A stretch of DNA of 20,155 nucleotides from S144-45 sp015494035 (GTDB lineage Bacteria; Pseudomonadota; Gammaproteobacteria; Xanthomonadales; Marinicellaceae), in contig JALUIX010000130.1 in the NCBI GenBank assembly GCA_027057345.1, positions 1 through 20,155 on the forward strand. The letters run 5' to 3'. The notes under the pieces were generated by a model that made no database searches, had not been told where the DNA came from, and saw nothing but the letters and a program-made list of their open reading frames with translations. The stretch's first letter is position 1. Each line of letters starts with the position of its first letter. Of this stretch, positions 7,376 to 15,185 are shown piece after piece. Position numbers and translations under genes: made by a program.

Positions 7376-7443
7376 CGCCCGGCAATACTCAGATTCCATC
7401 CGCCTTGAAGCCAGCGTTCCCCACCAAGCATTTTGCATATACA

Positions 7444-9252
7444 ATGGCTGTTTTGCGGATATTTCACGTGAGCCTGCCCCCTGATGCGCGACCGGTGGAC
7501 CGCCCCCCGGCAAAAATTCCCGAACACGAGCTGAACTGGCTGCATTCCCTGTTTGATGCCAGCCTGGTTTTTATCCTGGCGATCCTGATTGGCACCGTCA
7601 CCGGCGTACTGGCTTCAGGCTTCATGAGCGCCTACAAGCACATCAAACCCTGGCTTTTTGAAGTGCAACACTGGCTGCCTGGCCATTGGCACACCCTGGG
7701 GCTGGTGCTGATTCCAGCCATCGGTGGGCTGCTGGCGGCCCTGATTGTGCGCCACCTGGCGCGTGGCAAAGTAGTTACGCCGGCGGAAGTTATTCTCATT
7801 ACCCACGTCAAGGATGGCAGCTTGAACGTTCGCAGCGGCCTGGCCTCCTACCTGGCCAGTTTTGTGGCCATTACCACCGGTAATTCGGTGGGTCAGTACG
7901 GCCCCATGGTGCAAATGGGGGCCACCATCGGGCACGCGCTGGACAAAATTCCGGCTCTGCGTCGGCCATTTCATCACGTGGCGATGGCCTGTGGCGTGGC
8001 CGCGGCCATCTCTGCAGCTTTCCAGGCCCCCATTGCCGGGGTGGTGTTTGCCCACGAAGTGCTGTTGCGCTTTTTTTCCATCCGCCTGTTTGCGCCGGTG
8101 ACCATTGCGGCGGTCAGTTCCTATCTGGTTTCCCGATCCCTGTTCGGCAAGCAGGTGTTGTTTGAACTGCCATATGAACCCACCCTGTTTGCCAGCGAAT
8201 ACTTCTTTTTTGGTCTGTTGGGCGTCGTGGGTGGCCTGGTTGCGGTGGTGCTGATGCGCAGCATTTTCCTGATTCAGAAAAAGCCTCAGCTACAGTCCTT
8301 GCCCCTGACCTGGCGCTTGTTTCTGGCCGGCGCCTTCACCGGCATTCTGGCTTTAATCTATCCACAAATTCTTGGTTCCAGCAACCAGGGCCTGTACCTG
8401 ACGGTGCTGGGCGAAGTCCCGTTGATGATTCTGCTGGGCGTTTTCTTTGCCAAATTTGTTGCCACAACACTGTCCCTGGGCCTGGGCATGCCCGGTGGCA
8501 TACTCAGCCCGTCCATGTACCTGGGCGCCTTGCTTGGCGGCAGCCTCGGTTATGCGGTGCATGCCCTGCTGCCCTATGGCAACAACGACGTGGCCTTGTA
8601 CGCACTGGTGGGCATGGGCGCCATGGCCAGCGCAGCCATTGGCGGGCCGCTGTCGATGATTCTGTTCATGATGGAAATCACCGGCGATTACGAAATCGTC
8701 ACTGCGGTCATGACCGGCGTTGTGCTGGCCAATATTGCCAGCTATCGCCTCCTGGGGACCTCATCGCTGTTTGACCTGCAACTGATGAGCCGCGGGTTTG
8801 ACCTCAACCAGGGGCGCGAGGCGATTCATTTGCAGCAACGCAACGTGGCTGAAATCCTGCGCGATGATTATGCCCGTATCAACGCCGAAACTTCCTTGCA
8901 GGAAGCCCATCGCGTGATGGTGAAGAACCAGTCCGTGGAGGCATTTGCGGTGGACGCAGACCGAAACTACCTGGGGCATGTCACGCTGATGATGGTGGAC
9001 GCCTTGCTGGATGAAGGCATTGAGCCAGACACGCCCTGTCAGAACTACCTGAAACAGAGCGATCAGGTGCTCTATTCCGGGCATTCACTGCATCAGGCCA
9101 TTCGCCTGGTGGAGACCTTTTCCCTGGATCACATCCCTGTGCTGGAAAGCGAAAACAAGCCCAAGCTGCTTGGCGTCATTTATGAAAACGAGCTGGTCAC
9201 GCACTGGTTGGAAAGTGTCAAGATATCAAAACAGATGCAACACCTGGCCTAA
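7444..9252 (+). CDS. ClC-family chloride channel/transporter with C-terminal CBS pair
   Basis: 602 residues from ATG 7444; an in-frame TTG at 7405 and a GTG at 7468 (GGA 9 bases upstream) are alternatives. The membrane core spans about 37-440 and carries ClC landmarks: GNSVGQYGPMVQMGA (around 146-160), AAFQAPIAGVVFAHE (191-205) and GMPGGILSPSMYLGALLGG. Two CBS domains follow (from about 460 to the end), likely sensing nucleotides. The usual selectivity and gating motifs differ: GSGIP is replaced by a KVVTP-like stretch near 109-113; GREGP reads GQYGP, so the gating glutamate is Tyr152; and the internal proton glutamate position appears to be Val206. The protein may therefore behave as a channel rather than a Cl-/H+ exchanger. 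Function within the family is inferred. Confidence 0.9.
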   Translation: MAVLRIFHVSLPPDARPVDRPPAKIPEHELNWLHSLFDASLVFILAILIGTVTGVLASGFMSAYKHIKPWLFEVQHWLPGHWHTLGLVLIPAIGGLLAALIVRHLARGKVVTPAEVILITHVKDGSLNVRSGLASYLASFVAITTGNSVGQYGPMVQMGATIGHALDKIPALRRPFHHVAMACGVAAAISAAFQAPIAGVVFAHEVLLRFFSIRLFAPVTIAAVSSYLVSRSLFGKQVLFELPYEPTLFASEYFFFGLLGVVGGLVAVVLMRSIFLIQKKPQLQSLPLTWRLFLAGAFTGILALIYPQILGSSNQGLYLTVLGEVPLMILLGVFFAKFVATTLSLGLGMPGGILSPSMYLGALLGGSLGYAVHALLPYGNNDVALYALVGMGAMASAAIGGPLSMILFMMEITGDYEIVTAVMTGVVLANIASYRLLGTSSLFDLQLMSRGFDLNQGREAIHLQQRNVAEILRDDYARINAETSLQEAHRVMVKNQSVEAFAVDADRNYLGHVTLMMVDALLDEGIEPDTPCQNYLKQSDQVLYSGHSLHQAIRLVETFSLDHIPVLESENKPKLLGVIYENELVTHWLESVKISKQMQHLA

Positions 9253-9278
9253 AAGCTTCTAAAAGCCTCTAAAAGCTT
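9249..9278 (+). repeat. Three tandem 10-base units at the ClC gene end
   Basis: CTAAAAGCTT, CTAAAAGCCT and CTAAAAGCTT follow each other directly, the first overlapping the TAA stop codon. No coding or terminator function is evident; AAAGCTT is self-complementary, so weak pairing is possible. Confidence 0.7.
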
Positions 9279-9311
9279 TGATCATCGGCAAAAATGTCTT
9301 GTTTTGCATAG

Positions 9312-9472
9312 GGAAGCTCTGATCGAATCGTGACACGGCATCTTGTGGTGTAAAATCGTCCATTTCTGTGTTGCAAACCTTCGCAATAGCCTTGCTATTA
9401 CGTGCGGTTTGCGCCTTGAACTGAACAATTTTCCACGACAATCTGCTCGCGCCAGATTCAATCAGAGCTTCC
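9312..9472. mobile_element. 161-bp foldback MITE-like element, copy 2
   Basis: It has the same length, orientation and ends as the copy at 4728-4888 and agrees at roughly nine in ten positions by eye. The left terminal repeat has one change (GATCGAATC instead of GATTGAATC); the right end is identical. The central hairpin is kept (AATAGC/GCTATT inside GCAAACC/GGTTTGC). A perfect 4-bp direct repeat, ATAG, flanks it at 9308-9311 and 9473-9476, as expected for a transposition target duplication. It lies in the gap between the convergent ClC and acyltransferase genes and encodes nothing convincing. Confidence 0.87.
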
Positions 9473-9532
9473 ATAGCAAGCATAGGCACAGCAGAAAACT
9501 GTCAGCCTTTCTTTACGCCATAACGCTTTTAT

Positions 9533-10423
9533 TTACAAGTCCCGGTAAACCGCATTGCGTCCCTGGGGATGATTCTTGAATCGCCGGTGAACCCACAGGT
9601 ATTGCTCTGGATATGGCGCAATGGCAGACTCGAACAAGGCATTCATGGCCGTTGCGGCCGCATTCAGGTCATCCTGCTCAAAAACATCGGTGGCCGGATG
9701 CACCACCACTTTCCAGCGGTTTTTCCCCAGGCGATAAGCAAAACAGGGCAAAACCGGCACCTTGAATCGCCTGGCAAGGCGCGCCGGCGCCGTCACGGTG
9801 GCCGCCGGAACGCCAAAAAACGGCGCATACACACACTGGTAGGAAAAGTTTTGATCCGGCGCCAAAAAAACAGGATGACCAGCGCGCAAGGAGGCCAGCA
9901 CCTGCTTCATGTCCTTTTTGTCGATGGTCTTTTCCGCAAAACCGCGCCGACCCGCGTCCACGTGCTTTTGCAACACCTTGTTATTATGCTGACGCGCCAA
10001 CACGTGCCCCACTGGCAGCCCCGCCTCGCGCAAACGCCGGTTAAGCGCCCGGCCGCCCAGCTCCATGGCGTGCAAATGACAGCTTAGCAGTAACGGCGCC
10101 TGGCCGTTCTGTAAAGCCTTTTGCAGGTGTTCGAAGCCTTCGATTTCCACGGCATCCAGCCAGCGGTCCGAAGGCCGCCACCAGCTCAGCAGCAATTCGC
10201 TCAGGCCCTCACCGGTGGAAATCAGGGTGGCTTTCAGGCAAGCCTGCCGCTGGGCCTCGCTCCAGTGCGGAAAACACAACTCAAGATTGCGACGCGCAAT
10301 GGCCTTGCGCCGGTTGGGCAGCCACCAAAACAACCGCCCCAGCCCACGGCCGGCAGCCGTGACCCAAGCAACCGGCCAGCGCGCCACCGCCCTAGCCAGG
10401 GCCACGGCCATTTCAGTCATCAT
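9533..10423 (-). CDS. LpxL/HtrB-family lipid A biosynthesis acyltransferase
   Basis: 296 residues from ATG 10423, preceded by AGGA about 8 bases upstream; the frame is open further (to 10501), but that part lies inside the upstream gene. The catalytic HX4E motif is HLHAME (H116-E121), followed by APDQNF (188-193), PFFG (201-204) and the C-terminal WVHRRFK (277-283), all typical of the lysophospholipid acyltransferase superfamily members that add secondary acyl chains to Kdo-lipid A at the inner membrane. It overlaps the end of the GT2 gene by 11 bases and is the last gene of the operon. Which chain it transfers, and whether it is closer to LpxL or LpxM, cannot be read from the sequence. Confidence 0.9.
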   Translation of the reverse strand: MMTEMAVALARAVARWPVAWVTAAGRGLGRLFWWLPNRRKAIARRNLELCFPHWSEAQRQACLKATLISTGEGLSELLLSWWRPSDRWLDAVEIEGFEHLQKALQNGQAPLLLSCHLHAMELGGRALNRRLREAGLPVGHVLARQHNNKVLQKHVDAGRRGFAEKTIDKKDMKQVLASLRAGHPVFLAPDQNFSYQCVYAPFFGVPAATVTAPARLARRFKVPVLPCFAYRLGKNRWKVVVHPATDVFEQDDLNAAATAMNALFESAIAPYPEQYLWVHRRFKNHPQGRNAVYRDL

Positions 10424-11237
10424 CGGCCATGTCCTGGTTTGCCGATACCCGTTTTGAGGCCTCATGGGGCTGATTTGATATCCCCTTATCCCCCGAATCA
10501 TACTGCAAGGCCCGTAATTTGGCGTATTTCAGAAAAGCGTAGTGACTGTTGAGTGCGGCATTGATCCAGCCTGCGGTGCCATTGAAAACCTGACGACGAA
10601 TCAGCAACTGGCGCAAAAAACTCCAGAGTGGATAGAGGCTCAGGTGCCAGAAATGTGCCCGCTGCCCGGCGGCCCACTTGTCTTCTGCCGCCAGCGAGCT
10701 GTAACGGTTGATTTTGTCCATCTTAACGGTGATGGAGGTTTCGCCGTAATGGCGGATGGGCGCATCCAGCGATGCCACAGTTCCACTCACCACGGGCGAC
10801 TCGTGCACGCGATGGCCGCTCATGCGGGTGACGCGCCGGTCAAACAGGCGCAGGTAGCGGTTGCGATGCACCCACGGATGCGACCAGCGCCAGAACACCC
10901 ACTCGATCCGTGGCAGGCGATAGCCCTGGACTTGTGGCGCTGTTTGCTTCCACTGCCGCACACAGGCGATGGCGGACTCATCCAGCCATTCGTCCGAATC
11001 CAGCAGCAACACCCAGTCGTGCCTGGCCAGCGCGATGGCATCATTTTTCTGTTGCGCATAACCCTTGAAGGCCTGTTGCGCAAAACGCGCACCGGCGGCC
11101 CGGGCGATCTCGGCCGTGGCATCGCTGCTGAAGGAGTCCAGCACCACCACCTCATCGGCAAACGCGACGCTCTCGAGGGTTCTGGCCAGGGTGGCGGCAC
11201 TGTTGAAACTGGTGATAACCACCGACAGCTCAGGCAT
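10413..11237 (-). CDS. Glycosyltransferase family 2, WaaE/KdtX-like (LPS core)
   Basis: 274 residues. A GT-A fold is indicated by the N-terminal LSVVITSFNSAATL (4-17), the VVLDSFSSDAT nucleotide-sugar region (31-41) and the metal-binding DSD at 80-82. The middle part (RLPRIEWVFWRW, RYLRLFDRR, HRVHESP, RHYGETS) is characteristic of the WaaE/KdtX group, which adds glucose to heptose in the LPS inner core. A strong GAGGTG ribosome site lies 7 bases before ATG 11237, inside the end of the O-antigen ligase gene, which it overlaps by 8 bases. The C-terminal tail (about 250-274) is polar and probably unstructured. The donor sugar is inferred. Confidence 0.9.
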   Translation of the reverse strand: MPELSVVITSFNSAATLARTLESVAFADEVVVLDSFSSDATAEIARAAGARFAQQAFKGYAQQKNDAIALARHDWVLLLDSDEWLDESAIACVRQWKQTAPQVQGYRLPRIEWVFWRWSHPWVHRNRYLRLFDRRVTRMSGHRVHESPVVSGTVASLDAPIRHYGETSITVKMDKINRYSSLAAEDKWAAGQRAHFWHLSLYPLWSFLRQLLIRRQVFNGTAGWINAALNSHYAFLKYAKLRALQYDSGDKGISNQPHEASKRVSANQDMADDD

Positions 11238-12639
11238 CTTGATTCACCTCTTGAGCTCCATTTTCCTGACTGTGTTCCGATCCATTCTGGCGACAAGTGA
11301 TGGCCGTTGCCGCCAGCAGGCCGACGCCCACCCACCAAATACAAATGGCCCAGAAGGACGCGAACATGGAATAGGTGCTGACAAAAGGCAGGAACATGCT
11401 CATCAGGGCCAGCACAAAGGTTTCGTTGAGCGGGCCGATGCCACAGCGACGCAACCAGCCAAACAGCACCGCTGTGGCCAGGGAAAATGCCAGCAGCCCC
11501 AGCAGGCCGGTTTCAGCCAGAATTTCCAGCAGCCAATGGTGGGCGTGCATGGCGGTGCCGCCGTGCACTTGCCAGACATTGTCGGTGGGAGCAAAAGCCG
11601 GGTAGGCCTTGCGGAAGGCGTGGGCGCCAATGCCATTCACCGGGTGCTGACGAAACATCTGCCAACCGGCCTGCCAGATGGGCAAGCGGTCTGCCAGCGC
11701 GTAATCAATGGCCTGCTGCGAGCCTTGCATGGCGGTCAGTGTGCGTTCCACCCGCTGATGAAAAGCCGGCGAATACTGCCACAGCGCCAGCAGCACAACG
11801 CTGATCATCGCCGTGGAGAACAACAGGGATCGCCATCGCCTGATCGATGTGTGCCGCCACCACCAGGCCAGCAGGACAAAGGCGGCCATCAACCAGGCCG
11901 AACGGGTGCCTGTGAGCGCAATCACGCTCACGGCCGCCAAAAGAATCACCGCCCGCAGCCACACGGGCCAGGCGCGACTGGCGGCCAGCAGAAATGGCAG
12001 TAGAAAGGCCAGCACCGGCCCCAGTTTAATGTGCCCGGCGCCGAAAATGCCGCTCAGGCGCAGCGCATCGGTGCTGCGCCCCACAAGATCCACGCCGGTG
12101 AAATACTGCAACAGCGCATCGACAATCCAGCAGGCGGCCAGCAATCCAGTCCAGCGAATCAAGCGTTCAATGGCCGCTGGTGAGCGCAGGCTGGTGACCA
12201 CGGCAATGCCGGCCAGCCAGAACCGCAACGACGCAACGGCCACCTGCCAGGTTTTGTGCGGCCAGTAAGAGTCCACGGCTGAAACCGATACCATGCCCAG
12301 GTAGGACAGAAAAACCAGGCCCAACACCCACACAGCCGGATTGGACCAGAACACACGTTGGCGTTTCATCGCCCGCCGCAATACGGTGCGCCAATACAGG
12401 GATTGTGCCAACTGCCACAAGCCCAGAAGAGACAGTAACAGGATCGGCAATTCCGCCAGGCGCGAAAAGGGCAATAATGCGATCACAGCAACCAGCAAGG
12501 CCACCACCGCCTTTTCCCGTGAACTCATGGACTGCGGTTGGGATTTTTCCTGATGACGGGAATCCCGCAGCCACCACCGGACAGCGCGCCGGGGCAGGCC
12601 TGCCAACCGTTTTATTCCCTGCGCCACAGGCCCGCTCAT
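11230..12639 (-). CDS. O-antigen ligase / Wzy_C family polymerase
   Basis: 469 residues with about ten to twelve membrane segments from residue 43 onward, after a basic cytoplasmic N-terminus. The Wzy_C (O-antigen ligase) signature region is present: GTRSAW within the membrane part, then LADRLPIWQAGWQMFRQHPVNGIG in the large periplasmic loop, and HAHHWLLEILAETG with the conserved histidines. Such proteins join O-antigen to lipid A-core (WaaL) or polymerise O-units or other glycans. The start overlaps the preceding stop as ATGA, so translation is coupled. The position between two glycosyltransferases and a lipid A acyltransferase favours WaaL-like ligation, but sequence alone does not separate ligase from polymerase. 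Confidence 0.88.
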   Translation of the reverse strand: MSGPVAQGIKRLAGLPRRAVRWWLRDSRHQEKSQPQSMSSREKAVVALLVAVIALLPFSRLAELPILLLSLLGLWQLAQSLYWRTVLRRAMKRQRVFWSNPAVWVLGLVFLSYLGMVSVSAVDSYWPHKTWQVAVASLRFWLAGIAVVTSLRSPAAIERLIRWTGLLAACWIVDALLQYFTGVDLVGRSTDALRLSGIFGAGHIKLGPVLAFLLPFLLAASRAWPVWLRAVILLAAVSVIALTGTRSAWLMAAFVLLAWWWRHTSIRRWRSLLFSTAMISVVLLALWQYSPAFHQRVERTLTAMQGSQQAIDYALADRLPIWQAGWQMFRQHPVNGIGAHAFRKAYPAFAPTDNVWQVHGGTAMHAHHWLLEILAETGLLGLLAFSLATAVLFGWLRRCGIGPLNETFVLALMSMFLPFVSTYSMFASFWAICIWWVGVGLLAATAITCRQNGSEHSQENGAQEVNQDA

Positions 12640-13775
12640 GTGGCGGATGCCTGCTGTTTGCTTGTAATTAAGTCAGCATACACGGTGCGGGTTTGGGCCA
12701 GCATGTTATCCAGCAAAAACGGGTGTTTGTCCGGCACCGGGGGCGGGTTGGCCAGAATGCGGTCCAGCGTATCTGCCAGTGCGCCGGTGTCCCGCACCGG
12801 CACCCGGCCAACAGGGTAAAGCGCCTGCAGGATTTCCCCCACGCCGCCGTGATCATAACCCACCACCGGTGTGCCCACTGCCAGTGCCTCGGCCACCGTG
12901 CGACCAAAAGACTCGGGCTTTTGCGACACATTCACCACGGCATCTACCAGCGCATACACATCGGCCATATTGTCCTGTGTGCCCACCCACACCACTTTAT
13001 CCGCCACGCCGTGCTCGGAAAAATGGTGAAACAAGCGGGCGCTGTCCAAGTCATCATCAGGCGTGGCCGTGAGCACAAGCCGCACCGGCAAGGCGCTGTT
13101 CTGCAGCCAATGGGTGAGATCGCGGGCACCCTTCAAGCGGCTCAAACGACCCGGCAACAACACGCTTTTGGTCCCCACCAGCTGATGATGAGCGCGATAC
13201 CACCTGTCCAATACCCGAAAATCCGGCTGGTGACCGTAAGGGAATTCTTGCGGGTCAATGCCACGGTAAATAACAACGGGTTGTGCCTTCAACCAGCCCG
13301 CGTAATGCGCCCGCACGTAGTCGGCAGCGGTTTTGGACACGGCAATCACGCGATCGCCCCGCGCCATGATGCTGCTGTAGCGTTTGACCGAATACAGGCC
13401 GTGGATGGTGGTGACAAAAGCCGGTCGGGCCGGATCCATGCCCTTGAGCGCCGACCACGCCAGCCAGGCCGGCAGGCGGGAGCGGGCATGCACGATGTCC
13501 GGTTGCAGCCGGGCAATAAGGCGCTTCAGGCGTTGTCGGTTGCGCCAGGCTGCCAGCGGGTTTTTCTGCCCCACCGGCAGCTGGATGTGCTCCACGCCGG
13601 CGGCCACCAGGCGATCTGTCAGGCGCCCACCGGCGGAGGCCACCACCGAACGGTAGCCGTGGCGAACCAGATCCCGGGCCACTTCCAGTGTGCCGCGTTC
13701 CACCCCGCCACAGTGCATGGCCGGAACAAGTTGCAAAACGCAGGGACGCCGGTCATTCGACCCGGAGGTGTTCAC
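12636..13775 (-). CDS. Glycosyltransferase family 4 (GT-B), probable LPS glycosyltransferase
   Basis: 379 residues from GTG 13775; no in-frame ATG occurs before residue 20. The N-terminal domain has VLQLVPAMHCGGVERGTLE (13-31), a GT4 pattern for acceptor binding. The C-terminal domain has LPGRLSRLKG (207-216) and the EX7E motif (E288-E296 in KPESFGRTVAEALAVGTPVV), which binds the nucleotide-sugar donor with retention of configuration. It follows the small zinc-finger gene by 7 bases and overlaps the O-antigen ligase start. The sugar added is not determinable; the role in LPS core or O-chain assembly is inferred from context. Confidence 0.9.
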   Translation of the reverse strand: MNTSGSNDRRPCVLQLVPAMHCGGVERGTLEVARDLVRHGYRSVVASAGGRLTDRLVAAGVEHIQLPVGQKNPLAAWRNRQRLKRLIARLQPDIVHARSRLPAWLAWSALKGMDPARPAFVTTIHGLYSVKRYSSIMARGDRVIAVSKTAADYVRAHYAGWLKAQPVVIYRGIDPQEFPYGHQPDFRVLDRWYRAHHQLVGTKSVLLPGRLSRLKGARDLTHWLQNSALPVRLVLTATPDDDLDSARLFHHFSEHGVADKVVWVGTQDNMADVYALVDAVVNVSQKPESFGRTVAEALAVGTPVVGYDHGGVGEILQALYPVGRVPVRDTGALADTLDRILANPPPVPDKHPFLLDNMLAQTRTVYADLITSKQQASAT

Positions 13776-13782
13776 CGCAGCA

Positions 13783-13998
13783 TCAGTCCCCGGCCAGCAC
13801 GTAGCGTGTGCTGCAATAGGGGCACAGGGCTTCGGTGACGTAGCCGTGCGGCAGTTTTTCGTGCACTTCTCCCAGCGGCAGCCACACGCGCGGGTGCATG
13901 AACAGGATGACCTGCGGATCGTTGCCAGGGCAAGAAAGAGGCAATTGGTCGCGTGTGACGGTCACAACGCGCTCATCGGGCAAGGCAATGGCATTCAT
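13783..13998 (-). CDS. Small zf-CHCC zinc-finger protein (NDUFS6-like family)
   Basis: 71 residues. It has the zf-CHCC pattern: LSCPG (C23), HPRVWLPL (H35) and CPYCSTRYVL (C59, C62), spaced as in the family that includes the mitochondrial complex I subunit NDUFS6 and many short proteobacterial proteins of unknown role. Zinc binding is expected. AGGA at 14005-14008 lies 6 bases before ATG 13998. It is the first gene of the LPS operon, with 7 bases to the glycosyltransferase. How a zinc ribbon-like protein relates to LPS synthesis is unknown. Confidence 0.9.
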   Translation of the reverse strand: MNAIALPDERVVTVTRDQLPLSCPGNDPQVILFMHPRVWLPLGEVHEKLPHGYVTEALCPYCSTRYVLAGD

Positions 13999-14038
13999 GG
14001 CAAATCCTGTGGCGTGGATAAGGGTTGGTTAAAGGTGT

Positions 14039-14068
14039 ATTATACCGGCTAATCCGGCCGCGAGTCAG
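14039..14068 (-). promoter_or_regulatory. Putative promoter of the zf-CHCC / LPS operon
   Basis: On the minus strand CTGACT (14068-14063, 4 of 6) is followed after 18 bases by a perfect TATAAT (14044-14039). The start would be near 14032, giving a leader of about 34 bases that includes the AGGA ribosome site of the zinc-finger gene. On the plus strand the overlapping TATTAT (14038-14043) could serve the divergent gene. Confidence 0.5.
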
Positions 14069-14076
14069 CCCAGCGC

Positions 14077-15072
14077 GTGAAAAGCCCTTCCCTGCACATC
14101 AGCGTCTTCAGCGATGGCCGCCCTGGCCACGAAATTCAAAGCACCAGCCTGGCCCGCAGCCTGCTTTTCCTGGCTGAAAAAGCCTGTGTAACCAAGGACA
14201 GCTCATCCCTGACTGTGTCCCGCTTTGCCATTCGGCAACCGTGGCTGAGTTTCGCCCCCCGGGTGCTGCCGCGCTTTGGCCGGCACATCCTGTGGCAAGG
14301 TGCCGCACCAGCACCTGACGCACCGGCAGACCTCATCATCACGTGCGGGCGGCGCGCCGCGGCGGTGGGCAAATGGTACCGGCGTCAACACACAGCACAC
14401 AACCACCGGCCACTGCATGCGCACATTCTTGACCCGGGCGATTCGCCCACGCGTTATGACTTTCTGCTGCTGCCCGAACATGACCTGAAGCCAAAACACC
14501 GCCAACACCCGAACATTATTCCCTTTACCGGCAGCCTGCATCCGGTGAACACAGACTGGCTGGAGGAAAAAGCCCAGCGTTGGCGCAGCACATTCGAACC
14601 ACTGAAAAAAGCACCAAGGCCGCTGGTGGGCGTGCTGATTGGCCACCCGGGCATGGCCTTTTTCGATCAGCTCGAAAAACACAAAAACGCGATCCTCTAT
14701 TGGCAACCCGATGCCCGCTTTGTGGTGACCGGATCGCACCGCACGCCAACAGCGGCCAAAGAGAAAATCCGTCAGGTTTTTGCCGATGCGCCGGTGCTAT
14801 GGCTGGATAAAAACGATGGGAAAAACCCCTACGCGGGCATGCTGGCCTGGGCCGATGCGCTGGCCGTGACGGCCGACAGCATCAATATGCTCAGCGAAGC
14901 CTTTGCCACCGGCAAACCGGTGTTGCCACTGGCTATGGAACTGGCTTCACCCAAACACCGGCGATTCGCCAGCGCACTGGGTTCCCAAGAAAAGGCATTG
15001 GGAAGAACCAAAATTCATTCGACCCTGGACATAGCAAACACACTTTGGCAAGCCATTCATGCAACAGACTGA
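14077..15072 (+). CDS. ELM1/DUF1022 family protein (GT-B-like)
   Basis: 331 residues from GTG 14077, the only suitable start near the family N-terminus. Signatures are SDGRPGHEIQ (12-21), ITCGRRAA (88-95), LVGVLIGHPG (183-192), VTGSHRTP (217-224), KNPYAGMLAWADALAVTADS (249-268) and MLSEAFATGKPV (271-282). Databases call this group 'mitochondrial fission ELM1', after a plant protein; bacterial members are uncharacterised. The last two motifs resemble the donor-sugar site of GT-B enzymes such as MurG, so a glycosyltransferase-like role is plausible. It is divergent from the LPS operon and shares its promoter region, which supports an envelope function. That role is inference. Confidence 0.85.
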   Translation: MKSPSLHISVFSDGRPGHEIQSTSLARSLLFLAEKACVTKDSSSLTVSRFAIRQPWLSFAPRVLPRFGRHILWQGAAPAPDAPADLIITCGRRAAAVGKWYRRQHTAHNHRPLHAHILDPGDSPTRYDFLLLPEHDLKPKHRQHPNIIPFTGSLHPVNTDWLEEKAQRWRSTFEPLKKAPRPLVGVLIGHPGMAFFDQLEKHKNAILYWQPDARFVVTGSHRTPTAAKEKIRQVFADAPVLWLDKNDGKNPYAGMLAWADALAVTADSINMLSEAFATGKPVLPLAMELASPKHRRFASALGSQEKALGRTKIHSTLDIANTLWQAIHATD

Positions 15073-15096
15073 CATTCCCGAATGCTTATGCCTAAT

Positions 15097-15126
15097 TTGA
15101 CAATGATTGCGGAGCGGGAGTACTAT
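15097..15126 (+). promoter_or_regulatory. Putative promoter of the secreted-protein gene
   Basis: A perfect TTGACA (15097-15102) is followed after 18 bases by TACTAT (15121-15126, 4 of 6). The start would be near 15133, giving a leader of about 53 bases that ends in a strong AGGAG site (15174-15178) 7 bases before the ATG. Confidence 0.55.
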
Positions 15127-15144
15127 TGGGGCATAGTGCCAATA
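15124..15144. promoter_or_regulatory. Inverted repeat over the -10/+1 region (possible operator)
   Basis: TATTGG (15124-15129) and CCAATA (15139-15144) form a 21-bp inverted repeat with a 9-base centre. It overlaps the -10 box and the predicted start of the secreted-protein gene, a typical repressor-site position. The regulator is unknown. Confidence 0.35.
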
Positions 15145-15185
15145 CCCACTTTAGTGTATCTATTTTGTCAGCTAGGAGTCTCACC

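Noticed and set aside
9259..9579. Short open frames across MITE copy 2
   Set aside because: Same reason: frames are disrupted between copies and end outside the element.
10542..12003. Long plus-strand open frames
   Set aside because: They are shadows of the GT2 and O-antigen ligase genes, rich in His, Gln and Pro, with no plausible domain.
12693..13838. Open frame of 381 codons on the plus strand
   Set aside because: It lies antisense to the GT4 gene, whose EX7E and acceptor motifs are clear. High GC at third positions explains the lack of stops.
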